Below, in pieces: positions 1 to 7,830 of a stretch of 64,000 nucleotides of DNA. Each line of letters opens with the position of its first letter. Positions within the stretch are counted from its first letter, which is position 1. The stretch is from contig JAWKHH010000004.1 in assembly GCA_041394945.1 (NCBI GenBank), positions 1,178,001 to 1,242,000 on the forward strand, in the 5' to 3' direction. Made by a program: the position numbers and the translations under genes. Source of the stretch: Bryobacteraceae bacterium. GTDB lineage: Bacteria > Acidobacteriota > Terriglobia > Bryobacterales > Bryobacteraceae. Under the pieces are notes generated by a model that was not told the DNA's origin, did not search any database, and saw nothing but the letters and a program-made list of their open reading frames with translations.

Positions 1-491
1 ACGTCGTCTTGAATGGCGTGCCCGCCTTCAATCCCGATCAGCGCGGCGATCTTGCCGCGGCCGTGCGCGCGTTCCACATCCGCCGCGGTGAGAGCAAGCT
101 CGAAATCGCGGGGATGGCCGGCGACGATGTCGTGCCGGATGGTGTCGATCATCTCGAGCGCGCGATGCGCCGATCGGCCCTTCTTGTCGTACGTGCCGGA
201 TACATAGGCGGCAAAGAACACCGCGCCCACTCCGCCGGCGCGGAGGCGCGGCAGATCCGTGTGTCCGGAAGAACGCGCCGGGCCGATATCCAGGCCCTTC
301 ACCGTCTCCGAAGTCACGTCGTTGTGGCTGTCGATCAGCAGCGCGCTCTTATGGACGCGTTGAACTTCGGCATCGGTCACCGTCCGAACCGCTTGCCCGA
401 ACATTGCGGTGGGCAGAGCGGCGACAATCAGTGTGGTAAACGGCGAGCACCGGCGCGGTCGAGGCGCCGGTGCTCTAAATGAGATCTTCAC
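1..491 (-). CDS. membrane dipeptidase, peptidase family M19 (3' end outside window)
   Basis: This is the N-terminal 163 residues of a zinc dipeptidase of the renal dipeptidase (M19) family, which cleaves dipeptides. The reading frame runs off the left edge. Visible family signatures are the metal-binding DSHNDV (about residue 54), HTDLPRLRAGGVGAVFFA (about 77) and IGIEGGHAI (about 152). A GTG start at 491 gives a basic N-terminus followed by the hydrophobic stretch TTLIVAALPTAMFGQA, so the protein is probably exported. The start lies 10 bp after the stop of the upstream LysM gene. A 12-bp hairpin falls inside this proposed leader, so initiation further in, for example ATG 403-405, is possible. 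Family call is firm; start is uncertain. Confidence 0.85.
   Translation of the reverse strand, partial: MKISFRAPAPRPRRCSPFTTLIVAALPTAMFGQAVRTVTDAEVQRVHKSALLIDSHNDVTSETVKGLDIGPARSSGHTDLPRLRAGGVGAVFFAAYVSGTYDKKGRSAHRALEMIDTIRHDIVAGHPRDFELALTAADVERAHGRGKIAALIGIEGGHAIQDD
445..475. repeat. perfect 12-bp inverted repeat with 7-nt loop (possible terminator or mRNA hairpin)
   Basis: Arms 445-456 (gagcaccggcgc) and 464-475 (gcgccggtgctc) are perfect reverse complements with a 7-nt loop. Read on the minus strand, the hairpin lies 27-57 nt after the stop of the LysM gene and at the very start of the dipeptidase frame. It has no clear U-tract after it, so it is not a classical intrinsic terminator. It may attenuate or protect the transcript end between the two genes. 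Confidence 0.6.
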
Positions 492-501
492 GGTGGCGGT
501 G

Positions 502-894
502 CTAGTCCGGAATGATGAAAACTTCGCCCGGATGGATCACATTCTCGTTCTTGATCTGATTGGCCTCGACGATCTTTTTGTACATGCCGCCGTTGCCCTT
601 GCCGTAGTGGGCCTCGGCGATCTTCCAAAGCGTGTCGCCCGACACAACGGTATGGGTGCGCGTCGGGGGCGCCAGACTGGAATCGATAGCAAGGTCGCAG
701 ACGAGGTCGGGATAGGCGGCGTCGATCAGCTTGATCTGGTTCCAGACGTCGTTCTTCACACCCTCGGACGGAGCATCGCCGCGGATCAGCAGCTTGTCGT
801 TCTCCACATGAACGTTCTTCAGCCTGACGCCGCTTTGCTTGGCGAAGTTGATAACGCCTTGGTATTTCAGTTTCAATGTTTCTAGACGGTCCAC
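502..894 (-). CDS. BON-LysM domain protein, Kbp/YgaU-like
   Basis: Small 130-residue protein with an N-terminal BON-like segment (about residues 8-74) and one C-terminal LysM domain (about 81-130; TVVSGDTLWKIAEAHYG and VIHPGEVFIIPD). The order and size match E. coli Kbp/YgaU, a cytosolic potassium-binding protein, but LysM can also bind peptidoglycan. No signal peptide is visible, which favours the cytosol. I chose GTG at 894 because AGGAGG sits 8 nt upstream; the longer reading from ATG at 912 would place that ribosome-binding site inside the gene. It is followed within 10 bp by the M19 dipeptidase. Confidence 0.85.
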   Translation of the reverse strand: MDRLETLKLKYQGVINFAKQSGVRLKNVHVENDKLLIRGDAPSEGVKNDVWNQIKLIDAAYPDLVCDLAIDSSLAPPTRTHTVVSGDTLWKIAEAHYGKGNGGMYKKIVEANQIKNENVIHPGEVFIIPD

Positions 895-930
895 AGCTCG
901 AGCCTCCTGCATGTGAGTGATTCAGCAACA

Positions 931-955
931 ACGGCCCGGCAGGCTTGCCGGCCGG
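931..955. repeat. GC-rich hairpin in the leader of the LysM gene
   Basis: The segment around ccggcaggcttgccgg forms a 6-bp perfect stem (CCGGCA/TGCCGG) with further partial pairing, about 40-60 nt upstream of the GTG start on the minus strand. A TACAAT-like -10 element lies further upstream. It could be a leader structure or chance in GC-rich DNA. Confidence 0.3.
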
Positions 956-1074
956 GGCACCCGTCATTGTAGCGCATGCGGTCCGCCCTGCCGCCGGTAC
1001 AACGGCCCCCGCCGATCTGCCATACTGGAAACCTCGCGCGATGCATGCGATTAGGGTAAAGGGAAAAACTTCGA

Positions 1075-2454
1075 TTGCTTGGTAGGCTCGTCCCGATCAC
1101 CATTCTGGCGCTCGTTGTCTCCGAGTCCGTTCTCATCGCGAGCATGTTCGTCCTCGCGGTTTACCTGATCGCGGACATCGATCCCGTCCTCTGGCTGGTG
1201 TATGAAAACGGCCTTTGGCGAATTCTGGTTCTTACCGGAATCATTGTATTCGCTCTTTATTTTCAGGATCTTTACTCGCGCTTTCGCGTCGCCAACCGCA
1301 CCCTTCTCGTCCAGCAGATCTGTCTGGGCCTCGGCGTGGGTTTCCTTACACAAGCGATGTTCAGCTACGTGGCGCCGGCCCTGCTGCTGCCGCGCTGGAT
1401 CATGATGATCGGCAGTCTCCTTCTGCTCGTGACCCTGCCCGTATGGCGCGTGCTCTATTCGGCCGCCGTCACCCAGGGACTGGCAGCGGAACGTGTCCTC
1501 ATGGTCGGCGCCAGCCCCATCTCCATCGAGATCGCCGAGGCCATCCGGACCCGTCCGGAGTTGGGAATGGCCCTCGCGGGCTTCGTCCTCGACGGGCCCC
1601 CTCCGGCGCAACTATCGTCATTCCCCGTGCTCGGCAACATTGAGGACTTTCGCCGGATCGTGGCCGATTCCAAGCCTTCGCGAGTCATCGTCGGACTCAT
1701 CGAACGCCGCCAGCGAATGCCCGTACGGGAGCTCCTCGACGTCAAGTTCTCCGGCGTCGTCGTGGAATACGCCGCTACGACCTACGAAGCTCTGTTTGGC
1801 CGTGTCTCATCGCAGAACCTCCAGCCGTCGCAACTGATTTTTTCGAGCGAACTGGGGCCGCGTCCGCCCATCCTCCGGCTCCAGAACATCTACTCCTTCG
1901 CCTTCGCCCTGATCGGCGTGATTCTTGCCGCCCCGATCATGCTCATCGTCGCCATCCTGGTGAAACTCACCTCGAAGGGGCCGGCGCTCTATCGGCAGCG
2001 CCGCGTGGGTATGCACGGCGAAATATTCACGGTGATGAAGTTCCGATCCATGCGCCAGGACGCCGAGGCCAAGACCGGCGCCGTCTGGGCCAGACGCGGC
2101 GACCCTCGCATCACCGCCTTCGGCCGTTTCATGCGCAAGACCCGCCTCGATGAACTGCCGCAGTTGTTCAACGTCCTGCGCGGCGAGATGTCGATGGTGG
2201 GTCCCCGTCCCGAGCGGCCCGAGTTCGTCACGGAGCTGAGCGAAAAGATTCCCTTCTACCGCCAGCGCCACTTCGTCAAGCCCGGCATCACCGGCTGGGC
2301 GCAGATCAATCACAAGTACGGCGACTCGATCGAAGACACGATCACCAAGCTCGAGTACGACCTGTATTACCTGAAGAACCTCAGCCCGGCGCTCGACCTC
2401 TACATCATGTTCCACACCGTGAAGACGATGCTGCTCTCGCGCGGCGCACAGTAG
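1075..2454 (+). CDS. polyprenyl-phosphate sugar-1-phosphate transferase (exopolysaccharide initiation)
   Basis: Membrane enzyme of 459 residues that transfers a sugar-1-phosphate to undecaprenyl phosphate, the first step of exopolysaccharide or O-antigen repeat-unit synthesis. Four N-terminal membrane segments (about 8-32, 48-66, 82-98, 104-126) precede a Rossmann-like CoA-binding-type domain (RVLMVGASP at about 140). A fifth membrane segment follows at about 268-295, then the catalytic bacterial sugar transferase domain to the C-terminus. Conserved catalytic-domain motifs include YRQRRVG, VMKFRSM, KTRLDELPQLFNVLRGEMS, VGPRPERPEF and KPGITGWAQI. Full length for the family (WbaP/EpsL type). 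Start is TTG at 1075 after an in-frame stop at 1057; AAGGG lies upstream. UDP-glucose dehydrogenase at 9847 could supply uronic acid for the same polymer (inference). Confidence 0.92.
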   Translation: MLGRLVPITILALVVSESVLIASMFVLAVYLIADIDPVLWLVYENGLWRILVLTGIIVFALYFQDLYSRFRVANRTLLVQQICLGLGVGFLTQAMFSYVAPALLLPRWIMMIGSLLLLVTLPVWRVLYSAAVTQGLAAERVLMVGASPISIEIAEAIRTRPELGMALAGFVLDGPPPAQLSSFPVLGNIEDFRRIVADSKPSRVIVGLIERRQRMPVRELLDVKFSGVVVEYAATTYEALFGRVSSQNLQPSQLIFSSELGPRPPILRLQNIYSFAFALIGVILAAPIMLIVAILVKLTSKGPALYRQRRVGMHGEIFTVMKFRSMRQDAEAKTGAVWARRGDPRITAFGRFMRKTRLDELPQLFNVLRGEMSMVGPRPERPEFVTELSEKIPFYRQRHFVKPGITGWAQINHKYGDSIEDTITKLEYDLYYLKNLSPALDLYIMFHTVKTMLLSRGAQ

Positions 2455-2481
2455 CCGCCGCATGCGGCCCTCGTCCAGGAA

Positions 2482-2967
2482 TCAGCAGGAGGCTGGCCAG
2501 GCCGCACGAAGCTTGGTCCAGGTCTGGCCCAAGTCCTCGGGCAGCACCCTCGTCTCGCCCACCGTCGAAAGGAAGTTCGCATCGCCCGGCCACCGCGGGA
2601 GCAGGTGCATGTGCAAATGTCCGGCGACACCCGCGCCGGCGCACGCGCCGACATTCATCCCGATGTTGATCCCCGGCGCGCGATAGACGTCCTGCAGCAC
2701 CTGCTCGCCGGCCCGGGTAAGGTCCATCAGTTCGCGCGCTTCTTCCACAGTGCACTCGTGGAGCGTCGCCGCGTGACGAAACGGGACTACCATCAGGTGC
2801 CCGCTCGTGTACGGATAGCGGTTCACGATGACATAAGAGAGCCGCGCTCGGTGAACGATGAGCGCATCCTCATCCGAAGAGGACTCGGCAGAACAGAACA
2901 CGCACCCGGAGGAGGGAGCACTGGTTGAGACGTACTGGTACCGCCAGGGGCTAAAAAGGCGGTCCAT
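2482..2967 (-). CDS. HIT-family nucleotide hydrolase/phosphorylase
   Basis: 161-residue histidine-triad protein. The HIT motif HLHMHLLPRW has H117, H119 and H121, with an N-terminal CVFC pair (22-25) that resembles the zinc site of Ap4A phosphorylase-like HIT proteins. The family hydrolyses or transfers nucleotidyl groups from dinucleoside polyphosphates or adenylated compounds; the substrate cannot be read here. It starts 8 bp after the HU gene, so it is the third gene of the rpsA-HU-HIT operon. Its end faces the sugar transferase gene across 27 bp. Confidence 0.93.
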   Translation of the reverse strand: MDRLFSPWRYQYVSTSAPSSGCVFCSAESSSDEDALIVHRARLSYVIVNRYPYTSGHLMVVPFRHAATLHECTVEEARELMDLTRAGEQVLQDVYRAPGINIGMNVGACAGAGVAGHLHMHLLPRWPGDANFLSTVGETRVLPEDLGQTWTKLRAAWPASC

Positions 2968-2975
2968 CGGCGAGG

Positions 2976-3269
2976 TCAGTACGTCCGCGTGTCTTCGCCG
3001 TTGACGAGGTCTTTCAATTCCTTGCTCGGCTTGAAGTAGGGGATGCGTTTGGCGGGGACTTCCACGCGCGCGCCGGTTTTCGGGTTCCGGCCGATGCGCG
3101 CCTGTCGCTGGCGCGTGCGGAAGCTTCCAAAGCCGCGAATCTCGATCTTGTCGCCGGAACGCAGCGATCGCACCACGCTATCGAAGATCGCTTCGACGAT
3201 CACCTCGGAATCCTTCCGGGTCATCTCCACTACGCGGCTTACCTCTTCAATCAGGTCGGCTTTCGTCAT
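2976..3269 (-). CDS. HU/IHF-family DNA-binding protein
   Basis: 97-residue histone-like protein that bends DNA as a dimer. The sequence is typical throughout: MTKADLIEEVSR at the start, GDKIEIRGFGSFRTRQRQAR, and the DNA-binding arm GRNPKTGARVEVPAKRIPYF. Length matches the family. It lies 33 bp downstream of rpsA, the same neighbourhood as ihfB downstream of rpsA in enterobacteria, so IHF-beta-like function is possible. A 97-residue single-type protein in this phylum is more safely called HU. Confidence 0.96.
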   Translation of the reverse strand: MTKADLIEEVSRVVEMTRKDSEVIVEAIFDSVVRSLRSGDKIEIRGFGSFRTRQRQARIGRNPKTGARVEVPAKRIPYFKPSKELKDLVNGEDTRTY

Positions 3270-3302
3270 CGCAGGTATCTCTATCCTAGCAGAATCTTGC
3301 GT

Positions 3303-5060
3303 TTAGCGCTCATCCTGGTCGGGCTGCTGGATGGCCTCCTCGATGGACATGGTCGCGGCGGCTGCTTTCCGGTGATAGGTCTGCAAGCGGTCCCGCTCCG
3401 CGTCGTCACCAACCGCGCGAAGACTCAAACCGATCTTGCGTTCGGACTCCACCATTCGGATGATCTTGAAATCGAACTCCTCGCCGATCGGCAGCGGCGG
3501 TTCGTCTTTCGTCTGTGCCGAAAACTGTGGGATTTCGCTTTGATGGCACAACCCCTCCACGCCGGGCGCCAGTTCCACGAAAACTCCGAACGGTGCGGCC
3601 CGCGTCACCCGGCCACGCACCGTATCGCCGGGATTGTTCGAGTGGAAAAACGTCTCCCACGCATCGGGCTGGAGTTGCTTCATGCCGAGCGAAAGGCGCC
3701 GGTTCGCCGGATCGATCCCAAGGATCGCGGCCTCCACGATCTGCCCTTTCTTCACCACCTCCGAGGGGCTCTTGATCCGCTTGTTCCAGGTCATGTCGGA
3801 GATGTGGACCAAACCGTCGATGCCTTCCTCGATCTCGACGAACGCGCCAAAATCGGTGAGCTTGCGCACGCGTCCCTTCACCACGGAACCCACGCTGTAG
3901 CGTTCGGCCACGGTCGTCCACGGATCGGGTTCCAACTGCTTGGTCCCAAGTGAAATCCGATGCGCTTCGGGCTTCACTTCGAGCACCACCGTGTTTACCT
4001 GGTCGCCAACCTTCACCACTTTCGAGGGATGGCGCATCCGGCGCGACCACGTCATCTCGGAGATGTGGATCAGCCCCTCGATGCCCGGTTCGAGTTCCAC
4101 GAACGCACCGTAGTCGGTGACGCTCATCACCGTGCCGAGTACCACGGACCCAAGCGGGTACCGGTCCGGCGCCGTCTGCCACGGGTCCGGCTGGACCTGT
4201 TTCATGCCCAGCGAAATCCGCTCCCGGCCCTTGTCGAACTTGAGCACCTTCACCGTCACGTCCTGGCCCACCTCAAGCGCTTCGGAGGGGTGCGTGATGC
4301 GGCCGTAGGAGATGTCGCTCACGTGGAGCAGACCGTCGATGCCGCCCAGATCCACAAACACGCCGTAGTCGGTGAGATTCTTCACCACGCCGGTGACGAT
4401 CGCGCCTTCTTCCAGATGTTCCAGCGTCACGGCCTTGCGAACCGAGCTTTCCTGCTCGAGCGCGGCTTTGCGCGAAACGACGATATTCCCGCGCCGCCGG
4501 TTCAGCTTCACGATGCGAACCGCGATGTCCTGCCCGACCAGCGTCTCCGGATCCCGCACCGGGCGGATGTCGATCTGCGATCCGGGCATGAACGCCACGA
4601 TCCCCACGTCCACCGACAGGCCGCCTTTCACCTTCTCGAGGACGCGGCCGGAAACCAGCAACCCGTCGCGGAATGCGGTTTCGAGCGTGTCCCAGTGGCG
4701 CAGGCGCGCCGCGCGGTCATGCGAAAGACGGATGTAGCCTTCCACCGGCTCGGCGTGCCGATCCACCATCACATCAATGGTGTCGCCCGGTTGGACGGAG
4801 CAAGTGCCGTCGGGCAGTTGAAACTGCTCGATGGGAACCAGACCCTCGCTCTTGTATCCGACATCGACGATCACGTCGCGGTCGGTGACCGAAAGAACGG
4901 TGCCTTGCAGAACCTCCCCGTCGGCGGGTGGAGCAAAGTGCGACGGGAAGTCATCGAGCATTTGCTCGAGTTCTTCGGCGTCCATCACCTGTTCGGTGTA
5001 GTCGGAGGGCGGCAGGTCGGCGGGCGGATAGCCCGGTTTGACATCATCATGGCTCGACAT
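3303..5060 (-). CDS. rpsA: 30S ribosomal protein S1
   Basis: 585-residue protein with six S1 RNA-binding repeats between about residues 47 and 560. The four central repeats are the most canonical, for example VTDYGAFVELEPGIEGLIHI and LTDFGAFVEIEEGIDGLVHI. S1 binds mRNA on the 30S subunit and helps unfold and recruit it. I chose ATG at 5060 because GGGAGA lies 9 nt upstream; an in-frame GTG at 5105 would add 15 non-conserved residues and bury the site. A strong promoter at 5144-5172 leaves a leader of roughly 75 nt, where S1 autoregulation could act (known in other bacteria, inferred here). First gene of the rpsA-HU-HIT operon. Confidence 0.96.
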   Translation of the reverse strand: MSSHDDVKPGYPPADLPPSDYTEQVMDAEELEQMLDDFPSHFAPPADGEVLQGTVLSVTDRDVIVDVGYKSEGLVPIEQFQLPDGTCSVQPGDTIDVMVDRHAEPVEGYIRLSHDRAARLRHWDTLETAFRDGLLVSGRVLEKVKGGLSVDVGIVAFMPGSQIDIRPVRDPETLVGQDIAVRIVKLNRRRGNIVVSRKAALEQESSVRKAVTLEHLEEGAIVTGVVKNLTDYGVFVDLGGIDGLLHVSDISYGRITHPSEALEVGQDVTVKVLKFDKGRERISLGMKQVQPDPWQTAPDRYPLGSVVLGTVMSVTDYGAFVELEPGIEGLIHISEMTWSRRMRHPSKVVKVGDQVNTVVLEVKPEAHRISLGTKQLEPDPWTTVAERYSVGSVVKGRVRKLTDFGAFVEIEEGIDGLVHISDMTWNKRIKSPSEVVKKGQIVEAAILGIDPANRRLSLGMKQLQPDAWETFFHSNNPGDTVRGRVTRAAPFGVFVELAPGVEGLCHQSEIPQFSAQTKDEPPLPIGEEFDFKIIRMVESERKIGLSLRAVGDDAERDRLQTYHRKAAAATMSIEEAIQQPDQDER

Positions 5061-5143
5061 AGGATCGAGTCTCCCAGCACCAATCCAGGGCGAAACAACA
5101 GGCACAAATGGACCACAACTGCTTGATAGATTGGTACTTCAGA

Positions 5144-5172
5144 ACTATACCGGAGGCTTCAGCCGAAGTCAA
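5144..5172 (-). promoter_or_regulatory. sigma70 promoter for the rpsA operon
   Basis: On the minus strand TTGACT (5172-5167) and TATAGT (5149-5144) are separated by exactly 17 bp, close to the sigma70 consensus. Transcription would start near 5137, about 75 nt before the rpsA ATG. Confidence 0.8.
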
Positions 5173-5210
5173 CCGGGGGGGGCCGCCATCTCGACCCGCG
5201 CCGCGCCGGT

Positions 5211-5216
5211 TATAAT
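5211..5216 (+). promoter_or_regulatory. possible -10 box for the M15 peptidase gene
   Basis: A perfect TATAAT lies about 50 bp upstream of the proposed start of the peptidase gene and diverges from the rpsA promoter. No good -35 hexamer is present at 17 bp (atctcg), so this is tentative. Confidence 0.4.
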
Positions 5217-5265
5217 AGCAGACACGGATGGAGAGAGACCTCAGAGCAATTTCCAAAGAAAACGG

Positions 5266-6294
5266 TTGCACTTGTTTGGTGATCTGACTGACCGCCGGAC
5301 CGCCTTGACCGGACTTGCTTCCTTCCTACTGCCGAAGGAACTGCCGAAAATCTCGCCCATCGGCGAGCCCCGCGACGCGTCCGCCTTCACAGTCACCGGC
5401 ACGCAACAGGCGCTGATCCGCCTCGGGTACCTGCCCTTCGGCTTCGACAGCGGCGTGTTCGACTCCACCACCACGCGCGCCCTGCAGCGCTTTCAACGTC
5501 ACGCCCGCCGGCCTTACCGGATGTCCGCGCTAACCGGACTGCCGGAAGACGTGGAGCCCGACGAGTGTTTCGCCGGAGCCTGCGACGCGCGAATCGACAC
5601 CGCCACTACCGTCGAACTACGCCGTTGGATCGGACGGGCCTGGCAGCTTCCGATCGGACGCTTTCGCCTCGCGCCGATTCCTCCGGGACGCACCCGCCTC
5701 ACGCGCCGCGCTTTGCTTCGCGAAGATGTGCTCGCCGCCTGGCTGGCGGTTTTGGCGGAAGCGCGACAGCGCGGCGCCACCGTCGACGGACCGTACGGAG
5801 ACACGTGGCGTCCGCTCGGGTTCCATCGCAAGGACGGCACAAGTCCCCGCAGTTTCCACATCGCAGGCCGCGCCATCGATCTCAACCAACGGCTGGCCCA
5901 CACCCCCGCGCAGCGGTACTTCCCGTTGCCTCGGCGGCACGGGGACGCGGTGCGCTTCCAGGTGCTGTGCCGCGCCGCCCGCCAGGATGGATCCCAGGGG
6001 CGATACTACTGCGCCGGCTCCGAAGAATCGTGGCGCTTCGGCGCCAGCGGATACCCGATCCCCGGCGGCTGGTACGTCGACCTCACGGCGCTACTCCACG
6101 AGGGCGGCTTCGAGGGCATCGTGGCGCAGCCGGGCTGGGAATCGAGCTACCTGCGCAGCGAATGGTGGCACTTCCAGTACCGCCACCAGAAGCAGGACAC
6201 GTTCCTCGACGAATGCGAGCTCGTCGGGATCGGCGAAGAACAACTGCTCCGTGCCGGCTATGCAATCGCCGACATGGACGGCCAGCCGGGCTGA
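5266..6294 (+). CDS. peptidoglycan-binding, M15-type D,D-carboxypeptidase-like protein
   Basis: About 342 residues. An N-terminal peptidoglycan-binding domain type 1 (TGTQQALIRLGYLPFGFDSG, then TTTRALQRFQRHA) is followed by a VanY/DacY-like M15 zinc peptidase domain. Its metal motifs are SFHIAGRAIDL (SxHxxGxAxD) and SEWWHFQY (ExWH). The family trims peptide cross-links of the cell wall. No signal peptide is obvious, and no ATG start is in frame; TTG at 5266 or 5272 are candidates, both with weak ribosome-binding sites. The frame is open upstream into the rpsA promoter region, so the start is the uncertain part. It stands alone, divergent from rpsA. Confidence 0.85.
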   Translation: MHLFGDLTDRRTALTGLASFLLPKELPKISPIGEPRDASAFTVTGTQQALIRLGYLPFGFDSGVFDSTTTRALQRFQRHARRPYRMSALTGLPEDVEPDECFAGACDARIDTATTVELRRWIGRAWQLPIGRFRLAPIPPGRTRLTRRALLREDVLAAWLAVLAEARQRGATVDGPYGDTWRPLGFHRKDGTSPRSFHIAGRAIDLNQRLAHTPAQRYFPLPRRHGDAVRFQVLCRAARQDGSQGRYYCAGSEESWRFGASGYPIPGGWYVDLTALLHEGGFEGIVAQPGWESSYLRSEWWHFQYRHQKQDTFLDECELVGIGEEQLLRAGYAIADMDGQPG

Positions 6295-6632
6295 CAACCG
6301 CCCCTCCTTGCACCGTCCTCAACTCGTGGCCGGACTATTCCGCCGATGACGCGGTTTGGTTTGCCACGCCGATACCCGCTTTGCTTCTTCCATCGCGTGT
6401 CTCGCGCCCTCGGCCCGAGCCGGTCTCACTACCGTCGACCTCACGAGCCTGCCGCCCGTGCCCGTTGGCCACCCAATTGAAGAACGCGATCAAGTGTCGA
6501 ACACAACGGGTCGGTCACAAGTGATCGTGAGTTCTTCGTCCCCGCGGCGGCGCTTCCCGGCGACGTCCTCGCGCTGTTCGCACACATGAGCGCAACCCGG
6601 CGCCTTTTCCGTGCGCCTTCGTCAAAGCTGGG
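6295..6632. other. 338-bp spacer with no supported gene
   Basis: Open frames exist on both strands here but none shows a recognisable family, a ribosome-binding site or a sensible amino-acid composition. I see no hairpin with a U-tract, no repeat and no RNA gene. It may hold decayed coding sequence. Confidence 0.5.
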
Positions 6633-6635
6633 GTG

Positions 6636-6944
6636 ATGCGCCTCCCACACTGGATCCTTGCGGCGATCATCGCCACGGCCCCGCTGAGCGCCGCGCCGGT
6701 CCTTGTCGGGCCGGAGACTCGCGTGGAATCGATCGAGGTTCAGGGCTTGGGGCCGGCGCTCGAAGCAATCGTGAAGCAGCGCCTGCCGGTTCATGCAGGT
6801 GATACGCTCACCGTCGAAATGCGGCATCGGCTCGCAGAGGTCCTCGCGGCGGCCGGCAAGGATCTCGGACGGTCCCTCACATTCACCTACGCCCCAGGGA
6901 AGAAGCTCGGCGCTGTGAAGCTGAGAATCAGCGACGTCTGCTAG
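6636..6944 (+). CDS. small exported protein with a POTRA-like domain
   Basis: 102-residue protein of unknown function. It begins with a cleavable-looking signal (LPHWILAAIIATAPLSAAP). The remainder has the beta-alpha-alpha-beta-beta pattern of a POTRA domain (RVESIEVQGLG, then VEMRHRLAEVL, then SLTFTYAP and AVKLRIS). POTRA domains occur in BamA-, TolB- and ShlB-type outer-membrane proteins; here the domain stands alone with no barrel. The start is ATG 6636, with GTG three bases earlier as an alternative. It faces the M48 peptidase gene across 10 bp. The POTRA assignment is by pattern only. Confidence 0.6.
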   Translation: MRLPHWILAAIIATAPLSAAPVLVGPETRVESIEVQGLGPALEAIVKQRLPVHAGDTLTVEMRHRLAEVLAAAGKDLGRSLTFTYAPGKKLGAVKLRISDVC

Positions 6945-6954
6945 ACGTCAGGAA

Positions 6955-7776
6955 CTACCGGCCGCAATGCTGCGCCCGTTCCTCGAGCGCCTTCGGCATC
7001 CACTCCTCCAACTGCCGGATTCGCGTCTCGTGGCTCGGGTGCGTCGACATCCATTCCGATGGCCCGCGGCCGCCGCTCGCCGCCCCCATGCGCTCCCACA
7101 ACCGCGGCGCTTCGCGCGGATCGAAGCATGCCCGCGCCGCGTAGATCAGGCCCATGTAGTCGGCCTCGGACTCGTGTTCGCGCGAGAATGGCAGGAGCAG
7201 CCCGAACTGCGCGCCGACTCCCAGCGCTCCCATCACCGCCCGCTGCGCCGTCGGATCCATGTCGCTCAACGCGACGCCGGTAGCCAGCGTGCCGATCTGC
7301 ACCAGTTTCTGGTGCGCCATCCGTTCCGCGCCGTGCCGGGCGATGGCGTGCGCGATCTCATGCCCCATCACCGCCGCGAGCGCATTCTCGTTCTGCGCCA
7401 CCGGCAGGATCCCCGTATAGACGGCCACCTTGCCTCCCGGCAGACAGAAGGCATTCACCTGGTCGTCCTGAATGACGTTGAACTCCCACTCAAACCCCGG
7501 GTCGTCGGCGACCTTGGCAAGGCGCTGACCGATCGAGCGGACCATGTCCACTTCCCTGCCCGACCGCATCACGGCCGATTCGCGCAGAATCTGCTGGTAG
7601 GACTGGTAGCCGAGTGCGGCCTCCTGCTGGCGGTCCATATCCACGAGCTGGCTGCGTCCCGTCAGCGGCACCGTTTCCTGATTGCTGAAGTAGTAATACG
7701 CGAAGTACAACCCGAACAGCAGCAGTGGCAAGAGCTTCAATCCGCCGCGTCGGCGCGCACCGTATTGGGGTCCCAT
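6955..7776 (-). CDS. M48-family membrane-anchored zinc metalloprotease
   Basis: 273 residues. A basic N-terminus and one membrane segment (about 13-30) are followed by the catalytic domain with HEIAH (139-143) and the third zinc ligand in HESEADYMG (E204). The C-terminus THPSHETRIRQLEEW is typical of Oma1/YfgC-like M48 peptidases of the bacterial envelope, which act in protein quality control. The frame is open far upstream antisense to the neighbouring gene, but only ATG at 7776 gives the family's usual N-terminus. No strong ribosome-binding site is seen. Confidence 0.92.
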   Translation of the reverse strand: MGPQYGARRRGGLKLLPLLLFGLYFAYYYFSNQETVPLTGRSQLVDMDRQQEAALGYQSYQQILRESAVMRSGREVDMVRSIGQRLAKVADDPGFEWEFNVIQDDQVNAFCLPGGKVAVYTGILPVAQNENALAAVMGHEIAHAIARHGAERMAHQKLVQIGTLATGVALSDMDPTAQRAVMGALGVGAQFGLLLPFSREHESEADYMGLIYAARACFDPREAPRLWERMGAASGGRGPSEWMSTHPSHETRIRQLEEWMPKALEERAQHCGR

Positions 7777-7830
7777 AACACTGGGAGCATAGCATAGCGG
7801 AGTCGCGCCGGAGTGCGATAAAGTTCCCCT

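Noticed and set aside
2457..2468. 12-bp palindrome GCCGCATGCGGC between convergent genes
   Set aside because: No loop and no U-tract, so it is not a convincing terminator; such palindromes are expected in GC-rich DNA.
5228..5287. 18-19 codon ATG frame upstream of the M15 peptidase, possible leader peptide
   Set aside because: Different frame from the peptidase, no run of regulatory codons and no attenuator hairpin visible.
6441..6827. 128-codon minus-strand frame in the 6.3-6.6 kb spacer
   Set aside because: No family resemblance, poor start, and overlaps the supported small exported protein on the other strand.
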